DNA of 8,608 nucleotides from Thermoplasmata archaeon (GTDB lineage: Archaea; Thermoplasmatota; Thermoplasmata; UBA184): positions 1 to 8,608 of the forward strand of contig JAKAZU010000035.1 of assembly GCA_021826525.1 (NCBI GenBank), read 5' to 3'. A model generated the notes under the pieces. The model searched no databases, was not told the DNA's origin, and saw only the letters and a program-made list of their open reading frames with translations. The translations under genes were made by a program, and so were the position numbers. Positions within the stretch are counted from its first letter, which is position 1. Each line of letters begins with the position of its first letter. Shown here one piece after another: positions 1 to 6,078 of the stretch.

Positions 1-6
1 GCGATG

Positions 7-393
7 TCAGGATGGACCCGACCTTCGCCCATTGGGCCCGCGCCGGAGGATCACGACCAAGAGGATCAGACCCGCTAGGATGGTCAGGAACGAGCCGATC
101 ACCACGAGGAGCCATCCTCCCGCGATCACCCACGCGATTGCCCCGAGGATCAGAAATGCGAGGGCCCCCGCCATGCCTTGCCCCACTCCCCGGTAGCGCG
201 TATAGCCCGAGAAGATCAGAATGGCGACCCCGAGGAGGACGACGACGATCGCTACCGCGACCGACGTCCCCAGGGAGTACTGGGGAGCGTAGCCGCTCGG
301 GAGGATGCTGAGAAAGAACCCTAGGAACCCTCCCACGACGATGAGTATCCCGCCCAACGCGGCGAGTACGCCTATCCAGCTGCTCCGCGCCAT
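7..393 (-). CDS. Small four-helix membrane protein, function unknown
   Basis: A 128-residue protein, almost entirely hydrophobic. Four membrane segments can be read at about residues 7-29, 43-62, 74-93 and 96-115, all rich in Gly, Val, Ile and Leu. A short basic tail (RRGPNGRRSG) follows the last helix and by the positive-inside rule should be cytoplasmic. I recognise no family motif and no catalytic residue. The reading frame stays open upstream to 519, but the extra 42 residues are polar, Arg-rich and not membrane-like, so I start at the ATG at 391-393, right before the first helix. A weak GAAGG lies 7 nt upstream of that ATG. The gene is divergent from the FAD oxidoreductase, and the two start codons are separated by 213 bp. 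It could be a membrane-stabilising or stress protein, but nothing in the sequence decides this. Confidence 0.72.
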   Translation of the reverse strand: MARSSWIGVLAALGGILIVVGGFLGFFLSILPSGYAPQYSLGTSVAVAIVVVLLGVAILIFSGYTRYRGVGQGMAGALAFLILGAIAWVIAGGWLLVVIGSFLTILAGLILLVVILRRGPNGRRSGPS

Positions 394-426
394 GTTACAA
401 CCTTCGGACCGTGCACAAGTCCAAGG

Positions 427-434
427 ATTAGTAA
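427..434 (-). promoter_or_regulatory. Possible TATA-like box for the small membrane protein gene
   Basis: Read on the minus strand this is TTACTAAT, one of the few AT-rich stretches in the 213-bp divergent spacer. Its centre lies about 37 nt upstream of the ATG at 393. Archaeal TATA boxes sit about 26 nt before the transcript start, which would give a short leader of about 10 nt. The match to the archaeal consensus is weak. Confidence 0.28.
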
Positions 435-606
435 GTACGCCGAGCTCGAACCGAGCGGTCCGGCTGCCCTCGGGAACGCGAGAGCGCGTTCGCCCGACCT
501 CCACCCGCGGTACCGACACGTGGTCCTACGTGAGGGCCCACGATCGAATGGCGAGCTTTTCAATGATGAGGGAGTTGAACCCCTTCGGAAGGCAACGGGT
601 CTGTCG

Positions 607-1728
607 ATGAAGGTCGCCGTCGTTGGCGGGGGGATCGTCGGGCTCTTCGCCGCATTTCATCTCGAGCGGGCGGGCGCAGAGGTCACCCTCTACGAGGAGG
701 GGAAACCAGGTGCTCGCTCGGATCATGCGGCCGGGATCATCGAGCCGGCCAACGCCTACCGGACGAACACCTTCGCGTTCCTTCGTCGGGTCTGGAGATT
801 CTGGCGTGGAGGAACCTGTACGTTTCGAAGCGTCGACGGGAGATGGCTGTCCGCGAGCTTTCGCGAGCTGGAGAGAGATCCCATCCCCGGAACCGACGAG
901 GTCCTCCGCGAGATGGCGCGAACGTCCGTCGCCGGGTACGAGGAGCTGGCCGCTCAGAACAACGATTTCGCGTACACCCTCAAGGGCCTGCTCGAACGGT
1001 ACGACCACCGGGCCCATTTCTTGGAGGATCAAGCGGTCGCGACGTCGAAGGACTCTATCGTTCCCGTGGAGGTGCGGGAGGGGGAGGGTTGGGCCGGGAG
1101 CCTGTTCTACCCTTCCGTCGGATGGGTCCACACCGAACGGTTCGTCCAGAGAATGCTCCGCGAACTGACCCAGACCCAGATCGTGTGCCAGCGCGTGGAT
1201 CATGTAGGACTGGACGGCACCCTCCAAGTGGGGGGGACAACGGCGAACTTCGACGCGGTCGTGGTCAGTACCGGCGTGACCTCACGCAAGCTCGGTCTCC
1301 CGCTCACGGGCGTGAAGGGGTACGGCTGGCACGTTCAGAGCCCGGCGAAAGTGGAGGTCGCCACCATCTTCGTGGACCGGGGGATCGCCGTGGTCCCGTT
1401 CGAGAACGAACTCAAGGTAACTGGCGGCTGGGACTTCGACCTCTCCGACCGCCTCTCCCACGCGCCGAGCATCCTCGCCGCGGTGAAGGAAGTCGTACCC
1501 GTCGATCGGGTCCTCAGTTTCGGCAACGGATCCCGCCCGTGCACTCCGGACGGCCTACCGATCGTCGGAAGGAAGGGCCGGTTGGTCATCGCGAACGGCG
1601 GGTTCCGGCTCGGGTGGAGCTTCGCTCCGGCCCTGGGAAAACGCGCGGCGCTCCTGTGCACGAGCCAGACCCAGAACGATCCATTTCTCTCGAGGTATTG
1701 CGGGTCGTTGCACGCCGGGCCCGTCTGA
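607..1728 (+). CDS. FAD-dependent oxidoreductase, D-amino acid oxidase/glycine oxidase (DAO) superfamily
   Basis: A 373-residue flavoprotein. It opens directly with a Rossmann ADP-binding fold: GGGIVG at residues 7-12 and Glu30 at the end of the second strand, which normally binds the adenosine ribose. SDHAAGII (38-45) matches the small-residue loop near the flavin in DadA/ThiO-type enzymes. The C-terminal flavin/substrate motif SRPCTPDGLPIVG includes Arg310, in the position of the carboxylate-binding region of the family, and is followed by a NGGFRLGWSFAPALG segment like the closing FAD motif. Family members oxidise amines or amino acids (D-amino acids, glycine, sarcosine); the substrate here cannot be told. 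The frame is open upstream to a GTG at 520, but the fold begins at the ATG at 607, so I use that start. No strong ribosome-binding site is seen. It is followed 80 bp later by the TBP gene, which has its own promoter, so the two are probably separate units. Confidence 0.88.
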   Translation: MKVAVVGGGIVGLFAAFHLERAGAEVTLYEEGKPGARSDHAAGIIEPANAYRTNTFAFLRRVWRFWRGGTCTFRSVDGRWLSASFRELERDPIPGTDEVLREMARTSVAGYEELAAQNNDFAYTLKGLLERYDHRAHFLEDQAVATSKDSIVPVEVREGEGWAGSLFYPSVGWVHTERFVQRMLRELTQTQIVCQRVDHVGLDGTLQVGGTTANFDAVVVSTGVTSRKLGLPLTGVKGYGWHVQSPAKVEVATIFVDRGIAVVPFENELKVTGGWDFDLSDRLSHAPSILAAVKEVVPVDRVLSFGNGSRPCTPDGLPIVGRKGRLVIANGGFRLGWSFAPALGKRAALLCTSQTQNDPFLSRYCGSLHAGPV

Positions 1729-1772
1729 GGGTCGGCACCCGTCTGGGTACCGCGGCGGACTCGACCCGTCCC

Positions 1773-1803
1773 TTTTAAATATATCCTTAAATAGTATATA
1801 TAT
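1773..1803 (+). promoter_or_regulatory. Clustered TATA boxes upstream of the TBP gene
   Basis: This is the most AT-rich stretch of the window. It contains three TATA-like elements: TTTTAAATA at 1773-1781, TTAAATA at 1787-1793 and TATATATAT at 1795-1803. The first has the right spacing: its centre is about 32 nt before the TBP start codon, so transcription would start near 1802-1804 and give a nearly leaderless mRNA. The second and third lie over the expected start site and would direct initiation inside the coding region. They may therefore be extra TBP binding sites rather than working promoters. No purine-rich BRE is obvious before the first box; an A-rich stretch precedes the third. Confidence 0.75.
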
Positions 1804-1808
1804 GCATC

Positions 1809-2480
1809 ATGACGCGAATCCGAATCGAGAACGTGGTGGCCTCGACTTCGCTCGGCGACGTGCTCGACCTGCAGTCGATCGGCCTTGCGCTCGACGGGGC
1901 GGAATACAATCCGGAGGAGTTCCCCGGACTCATCTACCGGCTCAAGGAGCCGAAAACGGCGATCCTCCTCTTCCGCTCGGGCAAGGTCGTCTGCACGGGT
2001 GGGAAGAGCTGGAATCAGGTGGACGCCGCCGTCCGCACGATCTCCGAGCTGATCCGTAAGGCCGGCCAGAAGATCCTCCCGCACCCCAAGATCCAGGTCC
2101 AGAACATTGTCGCGACCTCCGACCTGGGGAGCGAAGTCAATCTGAACTCGATCGCGGTCACCCTCGGTCTGGACCGCGTGGAGTACGAGCCCGAGCAGTT
2201 TCCTGGACTGGTCTGTCGGCTCACGACACCGCGCGTGGTGGTGCTCCTCTTCGGCAGCGGCAAGCTAGTCTGCACCGGAGCCCGTCGACCGTCGGACGTC
2301 GAACTTGCCGTGCAGACCATCACGACCGAGCTCCGGCAGGCAGGCCTCTTGGCCCCGGAGCGAACCCCGGCGTCGAGCCGTGATTCCGCCGGCATTCTCG
2401 CCACGCCTTCGCGGAGTCCCGCCTCTCGGCCCCGGGTGCGGTCCATGCCAAGCCGAAACGGAATCCTCGCCTCGGAGTAA
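1809..2480 (+). CDS. tbp: TATA-box-binding protein (TBP) with extended C-terminal tail
   Basis: A 223-residue general transcription factor that binds TATA boxes and recruits TFB and RNA polymerase. Two direct repeats are visible, about residues 5-88 and 96-180. Each carries the core EFPGL/QFPGL, a PKT/PRV strand, F-x-SGK and VCTG. The four DNA-intercalating phenylalanines are present at 38, 55, 131 and 148. Archaeal TBPs usually end around residue 180-190, often with an acidic tail. Here about 40 extra residues follow (184-223), rich in Ser, Pro and Arg and with few acidic residues. In the second repeat the usual Tyr of the FPGLVYRL strand is Cys136. I start at the ATG at 1809, where the conserved repeat begins; an ATG at 1802 is in another frame. 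There is no ribosome-binding site, which fits a leaderless transcript. An 87-residue ORF follows after 5 nt and may be co-transcribed. Confidence 0.97.
   Translation: MTRIRIENVVASTSLGDVLDLQSIGLALDGAEYNPEEFPGLIYRLKEPKTAILLFRSGKVVCTGGKSWNQVDAAVRTISELIRKAGQKILPHPKIQVQNIVATSDLGSEVNLNSIAVTLGLDRVEYEPEQFPGLVCRLTTPRVVVLLFGSGKLVCTGARRPSDVELAVQTITTELRQAGLLAPERTPASSRDSAGILATPSRSPASRPRVRSMPSRNGILASE
2474..2477 (+). promoter_or_regulatory. Ribosome-binding site (GGAG) for the 87-residue ORF
   Basis: GGAG lies inside the last codons of the TBP gene, 8 nt before the ATG at 2486. It fits the anti-Shine-Dalgarno sequence of archaeal 16S rRNA and supports translation of the small downstream ORF from the TBP transcript. 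Confidence 0.5.
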
Positions 2481-2485
2481 AGATC

Positions 2486-2749
2486 ATGAAGCAGAGCTAT
2501 CCCCGGAGAAAGGGAATGCTGGCCACGCCGTTCGAGCCGTTGCCGGAGGGCGGGTTCCGCCAACTCGTCGCACGCGGCTTGGCGATCCCGTCCCAGCAGG
2601 GTTCTGGGCTGTTTGTGGCGAAGTGGAGAGACGGACCCGGACAGGGCGCGGAACCGTTCCTCGTCGCTCTCCGTGCGCAGGGGTCCACGCTGGAGGTCCG
2701 AAGATTCCATGACGATGTCAATATACTCGTGGTTCGAAGCGCACCGTAA
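2486..2749 (+). CDS. Hypothetical 87-residue protein downstream of TBP
   Basis: A small basic protein of no family I recognise. It starts 5 nt after the TBP stop codon, has a GGAG site 8 nt before its ATG, and its third codon positions are mostly G or C, as in the other genes here. It therefore looks like the second gene of a TBP operon. The N-terminus is basic (YPRRKG). A middle part rich in Gly, Pro and Gln (about residues 36-55) may be a loop, and the C-terminal third (PFLVALRAQGSTLEVRRF, then VNILVV) has alternating hydrophobic residues that suggest beta strands. There is no signal peptide, membrane segment or cysteine. Residues 9-16 (KGMLATPF) resemble a segment in the TBP tail (AGILATPS). 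An opposite-strand frame at 2497-2721 is also open but has no supporting start signal. Confidence 0.55.
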   Translation: MKQSYPRRKGMLATPFEPLPEGGFRQLVARGLAIPSQQGSGLFVAKWRDGPGQGAEPFLVALRAQGSTLEVRRFHDDVNILVVRSAP

Positions 2750-2944
2750 GAGTTCGGGAATGGGTCCTCGTCGTCTCTCTCGCGAAGGGCCCCGGGCGGA
2801 TCGGCTCTCTCCGCGTACCACGGCCCCGAACCTACCCTTCACCGCCGCGGAAGCTACATCCGCCCCCCCGAACTCACAGATTGCTCCGAGGATTACGTGA
2901 CGACGGAATGTGAGACTGCGGGCTGCCGACACCAGAGGCGACTG

Positions 2945-2957
2945 CATCCGTCGGATG
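2945..2957. repeat. 13-bp palindrome (CATCCG-T-CGGATG)
   Basis: Two perfect 6-bp arms are separated by a single base. The short centre makes it more like a binding site for a dimeric regulator than an RNA hairpin. It lies about 270 bp before the acyl-CoA dehydrogenase, which is far for an archaeal operator, so its role is unknown. Confidence 0.35.
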
Positions 2958-3024
2958 GTCCGTGTCGTGCGTGCGCGTGCATGGGCTACACCCGAAGTGG
3001 TCCGGGCCACCAAACGAGAGCCGC

Positions 3025-3044
3025 CCGAAAGCAGGTTGCTTCGG
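3025..3044 (+). repeat. Hairpin-forming inverted repeat
   Basis: CCGA-(A)-AGCA pairs with TGCTTCGG around a GGT loop, giving 8 base pairs with one bulged A. A second, weaker hairpin (GTGGT/GCCAC around CCGG, 2997-3010) lies 14 nt upstream. No T-run follows, so a standard terminator is unlikely. Confidence 0.4.
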
Positions 3045-3114
3045 CCCTTCGATGGTGACGCGCCTTCTGACCGTCCATCACTAAACCCGCCCGCTCCGAT
3101 GGGTATGGCGCGAT

Positions 3115-3151
3115 CGATCGTACAGTGCACCGTGGCGATTCGCGATCGTAC
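3115..3151. repeat. Direct repeat CGATCGTAC, two copies 28 bp apart
   Basis: Exact 9-bp copies lie at 3115-3123 and 3143-3151, each containing the palindrome CGATCG. The spacing, 28 bp from start to start, is close to three helical turns, so both would face the same side of the DNA. They sit 75-111 bp before the acyl-CoA dehydrogenase start and could bind a regulator. Confidence 0.35.
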
Positions 3152-3198
3152 GGGCCCGGCATCGGACGACCGATCCACGATGCGATTCCCGACCCTCG

Positions 3199-3205
3199 TT
3201 AACTA
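3199..3205 (+). promoter_or_regulatory. Possible TATA-like box for the acyl-CoA dehydrogenase
   Basis: TTAACTA is the only AT-rich stretch close to the gene. Its centre is about 24 nt before the proposed GTG start, which would give a leaderless transcript. The match to the archaeal consensus is weak. Confidence 0.3.
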
Positions 3206-3225
3206 GACCGAAGCCATGTGAGGCC

Positions 3226-4884
3226 GTGCCGGACTCTCCCTATCGCCACCTCTCTCACGCCTACGGCCGAAACCACTTCACCCTGGATCGCCCGTTCCAA
3301 GCCATCCTGCGGTTTCACTTGGGTACGCTTCCCGATCTTGAGCGGCTCGGGGAATTCGTTGGCAAGGACCTGTACGAGGTCGCGGATTACGTCGACAAGT
3401 TCGGGCACCCCGAACACATCATGTGGAGCGTGGACGGGGAACGCGTCGACCGCGCCTGGATGGCGCCCTCCGAAATGCGCGCGCTCGAGTGGCTCCTGAA
3501 GGAAGGGGCTGTGAACCGAGGGCCGTACCGCCGCGGGGACTGGTTCGAGCATTTCGCGTCCCTCTATCTCATCGCCGATCCGGGGATCGGTTGCATCCTC
3601 ACGGTCACCAATCAAACGGCGTATGCGATTCATAAGTACGGAGATGCCTCGGCCCAGACGCTCCTGCCGAGTCTCATCGGCGAGGAGGAACCGATCCGGT
3701 ATGGCGCCACGTGGTTCACCGAGATCCAGGGAGGCAGCGATCTCGGCGCCAACCGGGTGCGGGCCGACCTGCACGAGGGACGATGGACGATCGATGGAGA
3801 TACGAAGTACTTCGCCAGCAATGCGGGGCTGGCCCACCTGGCGCTGGTGACCGCGCGGGTCGGACCGGACGGCCGAGGAGCGAAGGGTCTCGGGCTCTTC
3901 TTGGTCCCGGAGCACGACTCCGAGGGGAAACGCAACTTCCTGGTTCGCCGCCTGAAGAAGAAGAGCGGCACCGTCGGGGTACCGACGGGCGAGGTCGAGT
4001 TCCATGGCGCGCACGCCCTGCTGCTCGGAGACGTCGAGCAGGGGATCTACTACACGCTGGAGAACCTCATGGTCTCTCGGCTCGCGAACTCGATGGCCGC
4101 GCTCGGCATCGCTCGGAAGGCGTACCTCGAGGCGTACTACTACACCCAGACCCGAACCGCCTTCGGACGGCGTCTGATCGATCACCCACTGATCCGACGC
4201 GACCTCTTGGATCTGGAGGTCGCCATTGAGGGCGCACTCGCCCTAGCGTTCCTAGCCGTCGAGGGATTTCAGGCATCCTGGACGGACACTCCTCCCTACG
4301 GGCCGAGGTATCACTACGCCCGGCTCCTTACGCACATCACCAAGAACGTGACCGCGGACATGTCCGCGTACGTCACGAAGGTCGCCATGGAGCTCCACGG
4401 CGGCCTCGGTTTCCTGCGGGAGTTCCCGATCGAGCGGTGGCACCGAGAGGCGTTGATCACCCCGATCTGGGAGGGCCCAAGCAACATCCAAGCGCTCGAC
4501 CTATTGGAGGTGATCGCGAAGAAACGAGCGGACCGGATTCTGCTCCAAGAGGTCGAGCGGATCGGAGCGGAGATCCGCACAGGTCCCGCGACGTTCGCTC
4601 TCGCACGTGCGCGGATCGAGGAAGCCCTGAACACCCTCGCCTCCTACTCGGAGGTGGAGGCGCAGTTCTTCGGGAAGGACGTCTTGAACGACCTCGGTCA
4701 TGCGATCGCCGTGGTCGAGCTGCTTCGCGTATCGAACTCGCTCCCCTCGCCGCGCATGGGTCGCGTCGCCGCGCTGTATGCCCGGAGGTATCTCGAGGGA
4801 AGGCGCTACGATCTCCCCACCACCGAAGAGATCGATGAGGTGATCGGGATCGACCGAGCTCCGGCGGTGGACCCCGACGCCTAG
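3226..4884 (+). CDS. Acyl-CoA dehydrogenase, long AidB/ACAD11-like type
   Basis: A 552-residue FAD enzyme of the acyl-CoA dehydrogenase superfamily, which forms the alpha-beta double bond of acyl-CoA and passes electrons to an electron-transfer flavoprotein. The middle domain has the flavin-contact segment TEIQGGSDLG (165-174). The C-terminal helical domain has RTAFG (310-314), MELHGGLGF around His391, and IWEGPSNIQ with Glu416, the position of the catalytic base in many family members. Standard enzymes have about 380 residues. The longer N-terminal part and about 130 residues after Glu416 match the layout of AidB (about 540 residues), as do the GGSD segment and the WEG(P/S)xN motif. Bacterial AidB binds DNA and flavin; whether this protein does is unknown. 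The start is a GTG at 3226 without a good ribosome-binding site; it is the first usable start before conserved-looking sequence and is uncertain by some codons. The true substrate is unknown. Confidence 0.92.
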   Translation: MPDSPYRHLSHAYGRNHFTLDRPFQAILRFHLGTLPDLERLGEFVGKDLYEVADYVDKFGHPEHIMWSVDGERVDRAWMAPSEMRALEWLLKEGAVNRGPYRRGDWFEHFASLYLIADPGIGCILTVTNQTAYAIHKYGDASAQTLLPSLIGEEEPIRYGATWFTEIQGGSDLGANRVRADLHEGRWTIDGDTKYFASNAGLAHLALVTARVGPDGRGAKGLGLFLVPEHDSEGKRNFLVRRLKKKSGTVGVPTGEVEFHGAHALLLGDVEQGIYYTLENLMVSRLANSMAALGIARKAYLEAYYYTQTRTAFGRRLIDHPLIRRDLLDLEVAIEGALALAFLAVEGFQASWTDTPPYGPRYHYARLLTHITKNVTADMSAYVTKVAMELHGGLGFLREFPIERWHREALITPIWEGPSNIQALDLLEVIAKKRADRILLQEVERIGAEIRTGPATFALARARIEEALNTLASYSEVEAQFFGKDVLNDLGHAIAVVELLRVSNSLPSPRMGRVAALYARRYLEGRRYDLPTTEEIDEVIGIDRAPAVDPDA

Positions 4885-4953
4885 GTTTCCGGCATTGTGG
4901 CCACACGGTGCTCTGATGCGGACGCTTCCCCGTCGCGCCCGATAGATTGCCTC

Positions 4954-5005
4954 GGAGCGGTTTCAACAGAGGCTCAGGGCCGGATCGCCCGGCGGAGACC
5001 GCTCC
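4954..5005 (+). repeat. Nested inverted repeats in the spacer before hemH
   Basis: GGAGCGGT (4954-4961) pairs exactly with ACCGCTCC (4998-5005). Inside the loop, GCCGG (4979-4983) pairs with CCGGC (4989-4993) around ATCGC. If transcribed, this could form a stem with an inner hairpin 75 nt before the hemH start. No T-run follows, so it is more like a structured leader than a terminator. In GC-rich DNA such pairings also arise by chance. Confidence 0.35.
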
Positions 5006-5079
5006 CTACCTGCGGGTTCGCTCCCTTCGATCCCATGGGAAAGCGTCGATCCTCAACGCCGAAAACGGGGTCTCAACTT

Positions 5080-6078
5080 ATGAAAGACGAGCGCATGGCT
5101 CGAGCCTCCTCCGATCCGCCCACCGTGATCCGGAGGCGGAAGAGGGCCGATACGCAGACGAAGACGAGCGCCATTCTGGCGATGGCTGTCGGCGGGCCAG
5201 ATTCCCTCGAAGATGTCGCGGGGTATCTGAGCGAGGTCCGCCACGGCCGGCCCACGCCTCCCGAGTTGGTGGCGGAGTTCCGTGAACGGTACCGCCGGAT
5301 CGGAGGCAAGTCTCCTCTCCGAGAGATCACGACGCGCCAGGCGACGGCGCTCGAAGTGAAACTGGCCTCGGAGGGCTACCACGTCCGGGCCTACGTGGGA
5401 ATGCGCCACTGGCATCCGTACATCCGCGAGACCGTAGCGGCGATCGCTCGGGACGGGTTTCGGAAGGTCGTCGCCCTCTGCCTCACGCCCTACTACGCAC
5501 GGATGAGCGTGGGGGCTTACTTCGACGCGGTGAAGGAGGCTGTCCGCACGCAAGCGCTCTCCCTCGAGGTAGCCTACGTCGACTCGTGGAACGACGCCCC
5601 CGCCCTCGCCGACGCGTTCGCCGAGAGGGTCGCCGCGAGCCTCGCGACGCTCGCACAGGACGGCTTCCCCGATCCGTACGTCCTGTTCACGGCCCACAGC
5701 CTCCCCCGGAAGATCCTGGCGGAGGGAGATCCCTACGAGAAGGAACTCCTTGAGACCATGGAAGCCATCCGGGCCCGACTCCCGCCGATCCGCTCCCGTT
5801 TGGCCTACCAGAGCGCCGGCCGCACCGCCGATCCCTGGCTCGGCCCGCCTTTCGAAGAGGCCATCGAGGATCTCGGAAAGGAGGGCGAGAAGGCGATCCT
5901 CATCGTTCCGTTCGGCTTCGTCTCGGACCACCTCGAGATCCTGTACGACGTCGACGTAGAGGCCAAGGAGCGGGCGAAGCGCCTCGGGGTGCGGCTCGAG
6001 CGCACGCCGTCGTTGAACGTCGACCCGAAATTCATCGAGGCCATGGCCGAGGCCGTGCGCCCGAGGCTGACCGTGTGA
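5080..6078 (+). CDS. hemH: Ferrochelatase, resembling coproporphyrin ferrochelatase
   Basis: A 332-residue class II chelatase that inserts Fe2+ into a porphyrin. The whole length matches the family: MAVGGPDSLEDV near the N-terminus, GRPTPPELV, IGGKSPL, GMRHWHPYI, then TAHSLPRKI with catalytic His206 and FGFVSDHLEILYD with His284 and metal-site Glu286. QSAGRTADPWLGPPF closely resembles the corresponding part of Bacillus subtilis HemH (CpfC), which acts on coproporphyrin III. The Tyr that CpfC carries near its N-terminus (Tyr13 in B. subtilis) is Val37 here, so the substrate is not settled by that residue. No C-terminal cysteines for a 2Fe-2S cluster are seen. About 30 basic residues precede the fold. 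I start at the ATG at 5080; the ATGs at 5095 and 5035 are alternatives, and the frame is open to 4897. The stop overlaps the next gene by 4 nt, showing translational coupling. Confidence 0.93.
   Translation: MKDERMARASSDPPTVIRRRKRADTQTKTSAILAMAVGGPDSLEDVAGYLSEVRHGRPTPPELVAEFRERYRRIGGKSPLREITTRQATALEVKLASEGYHVRAYVGMRHWHPYIRETVAAIARDGFRKVVALCLTPYYARMSVGAYFDAVKEAVRTQALSLEVAYVDSWNDAPALADAFAERVAASLATLAQDGFPDPYVLFTAHSLPRKILAEGDPYEKELLETMEAIRARLPPIRSRLAYQSAGRTADPWLGPPFEEAIEDLGKEGEKAILIVPFGFVSDHLEILYDVDVEAKERAKRLGVRLERTPSLNVDPKFIEAMAEAVRPRLTV
6063..6066 (+). promoter_or_regulatory. Ribosome-binding site (GAGG) deciding the hemY GTG start
   Basis: GAGG lies within the end of hemH, 8 nt before the GTG at 6075. 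Together with the GTGA stop/start overlap it supports the GTG as the true start of the oxidase gene. Confidence 0.6.

Larger units (their letters stand above)
2750..3225. other. 476-bp intergenic region without a convincing gene, containing small repeats
   Basis: Open frames on both strands here are rich in Arg, Ser and Pro, show no recognisable motif and lack start signals, so I call no gene. The region holds a 13-bp near-palindrome (2945-2957), two hairpin-capable sequences (2997-3010 and 3025-3044) and a 9-bp direct repeat near the downstream gene (3115-3123 and 3143-3151). I saw no tRNA, SRP RNA or RNase P core motifs. It may be a leader or regulatory region for the acyl-CoA dehydrogenase, or encode an unrecognised small RNA. 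Confidence 0.5.

Noticed and set aside
563..620. Possible C/D box small RNA: ATGATGA at 563-569 matches box C
   Set aside because: No box D (CTGA) follows at the expected distance, and no flanking stem is seen.
843..1778. Second plus-strand frame inside the FAD oxidoreductase (311 codons)
   Set aside because: Arg/Gly/Pro-rich out-of-frame shadow of a gene with clear FAD-binding motifs.
1802..2059. ATG at 1802 opening another frame just before tbp
   Set aside because: It reads through the TBP gene in the wrong frame and gives an Arg-rich sequence with no motif.
2015..3178. Long open frame on the minus strand (387 codons) covering part of TBP, the small ORF and the gap
   Set aside because: It lies opposite the clearly real TBP gene, is dominated by Arg and Ser, and shows no family motif. 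Long open shadow frames are common in GC-rich DNA.
2910..3206. Plus-strand open frame of 98 codons in the intergenic region
   Set aside because: Arg- and Pro-rich, no ribosome-binding site, no motif, and it contains the inverted and direct repeats of the region.
5008..5032. tRNA-like T-loop (GGGTTCGCTCCC)
   Set aside because: The flanking bases do not form the 5-bp T stem and no acceptor or anticodon arms are present.
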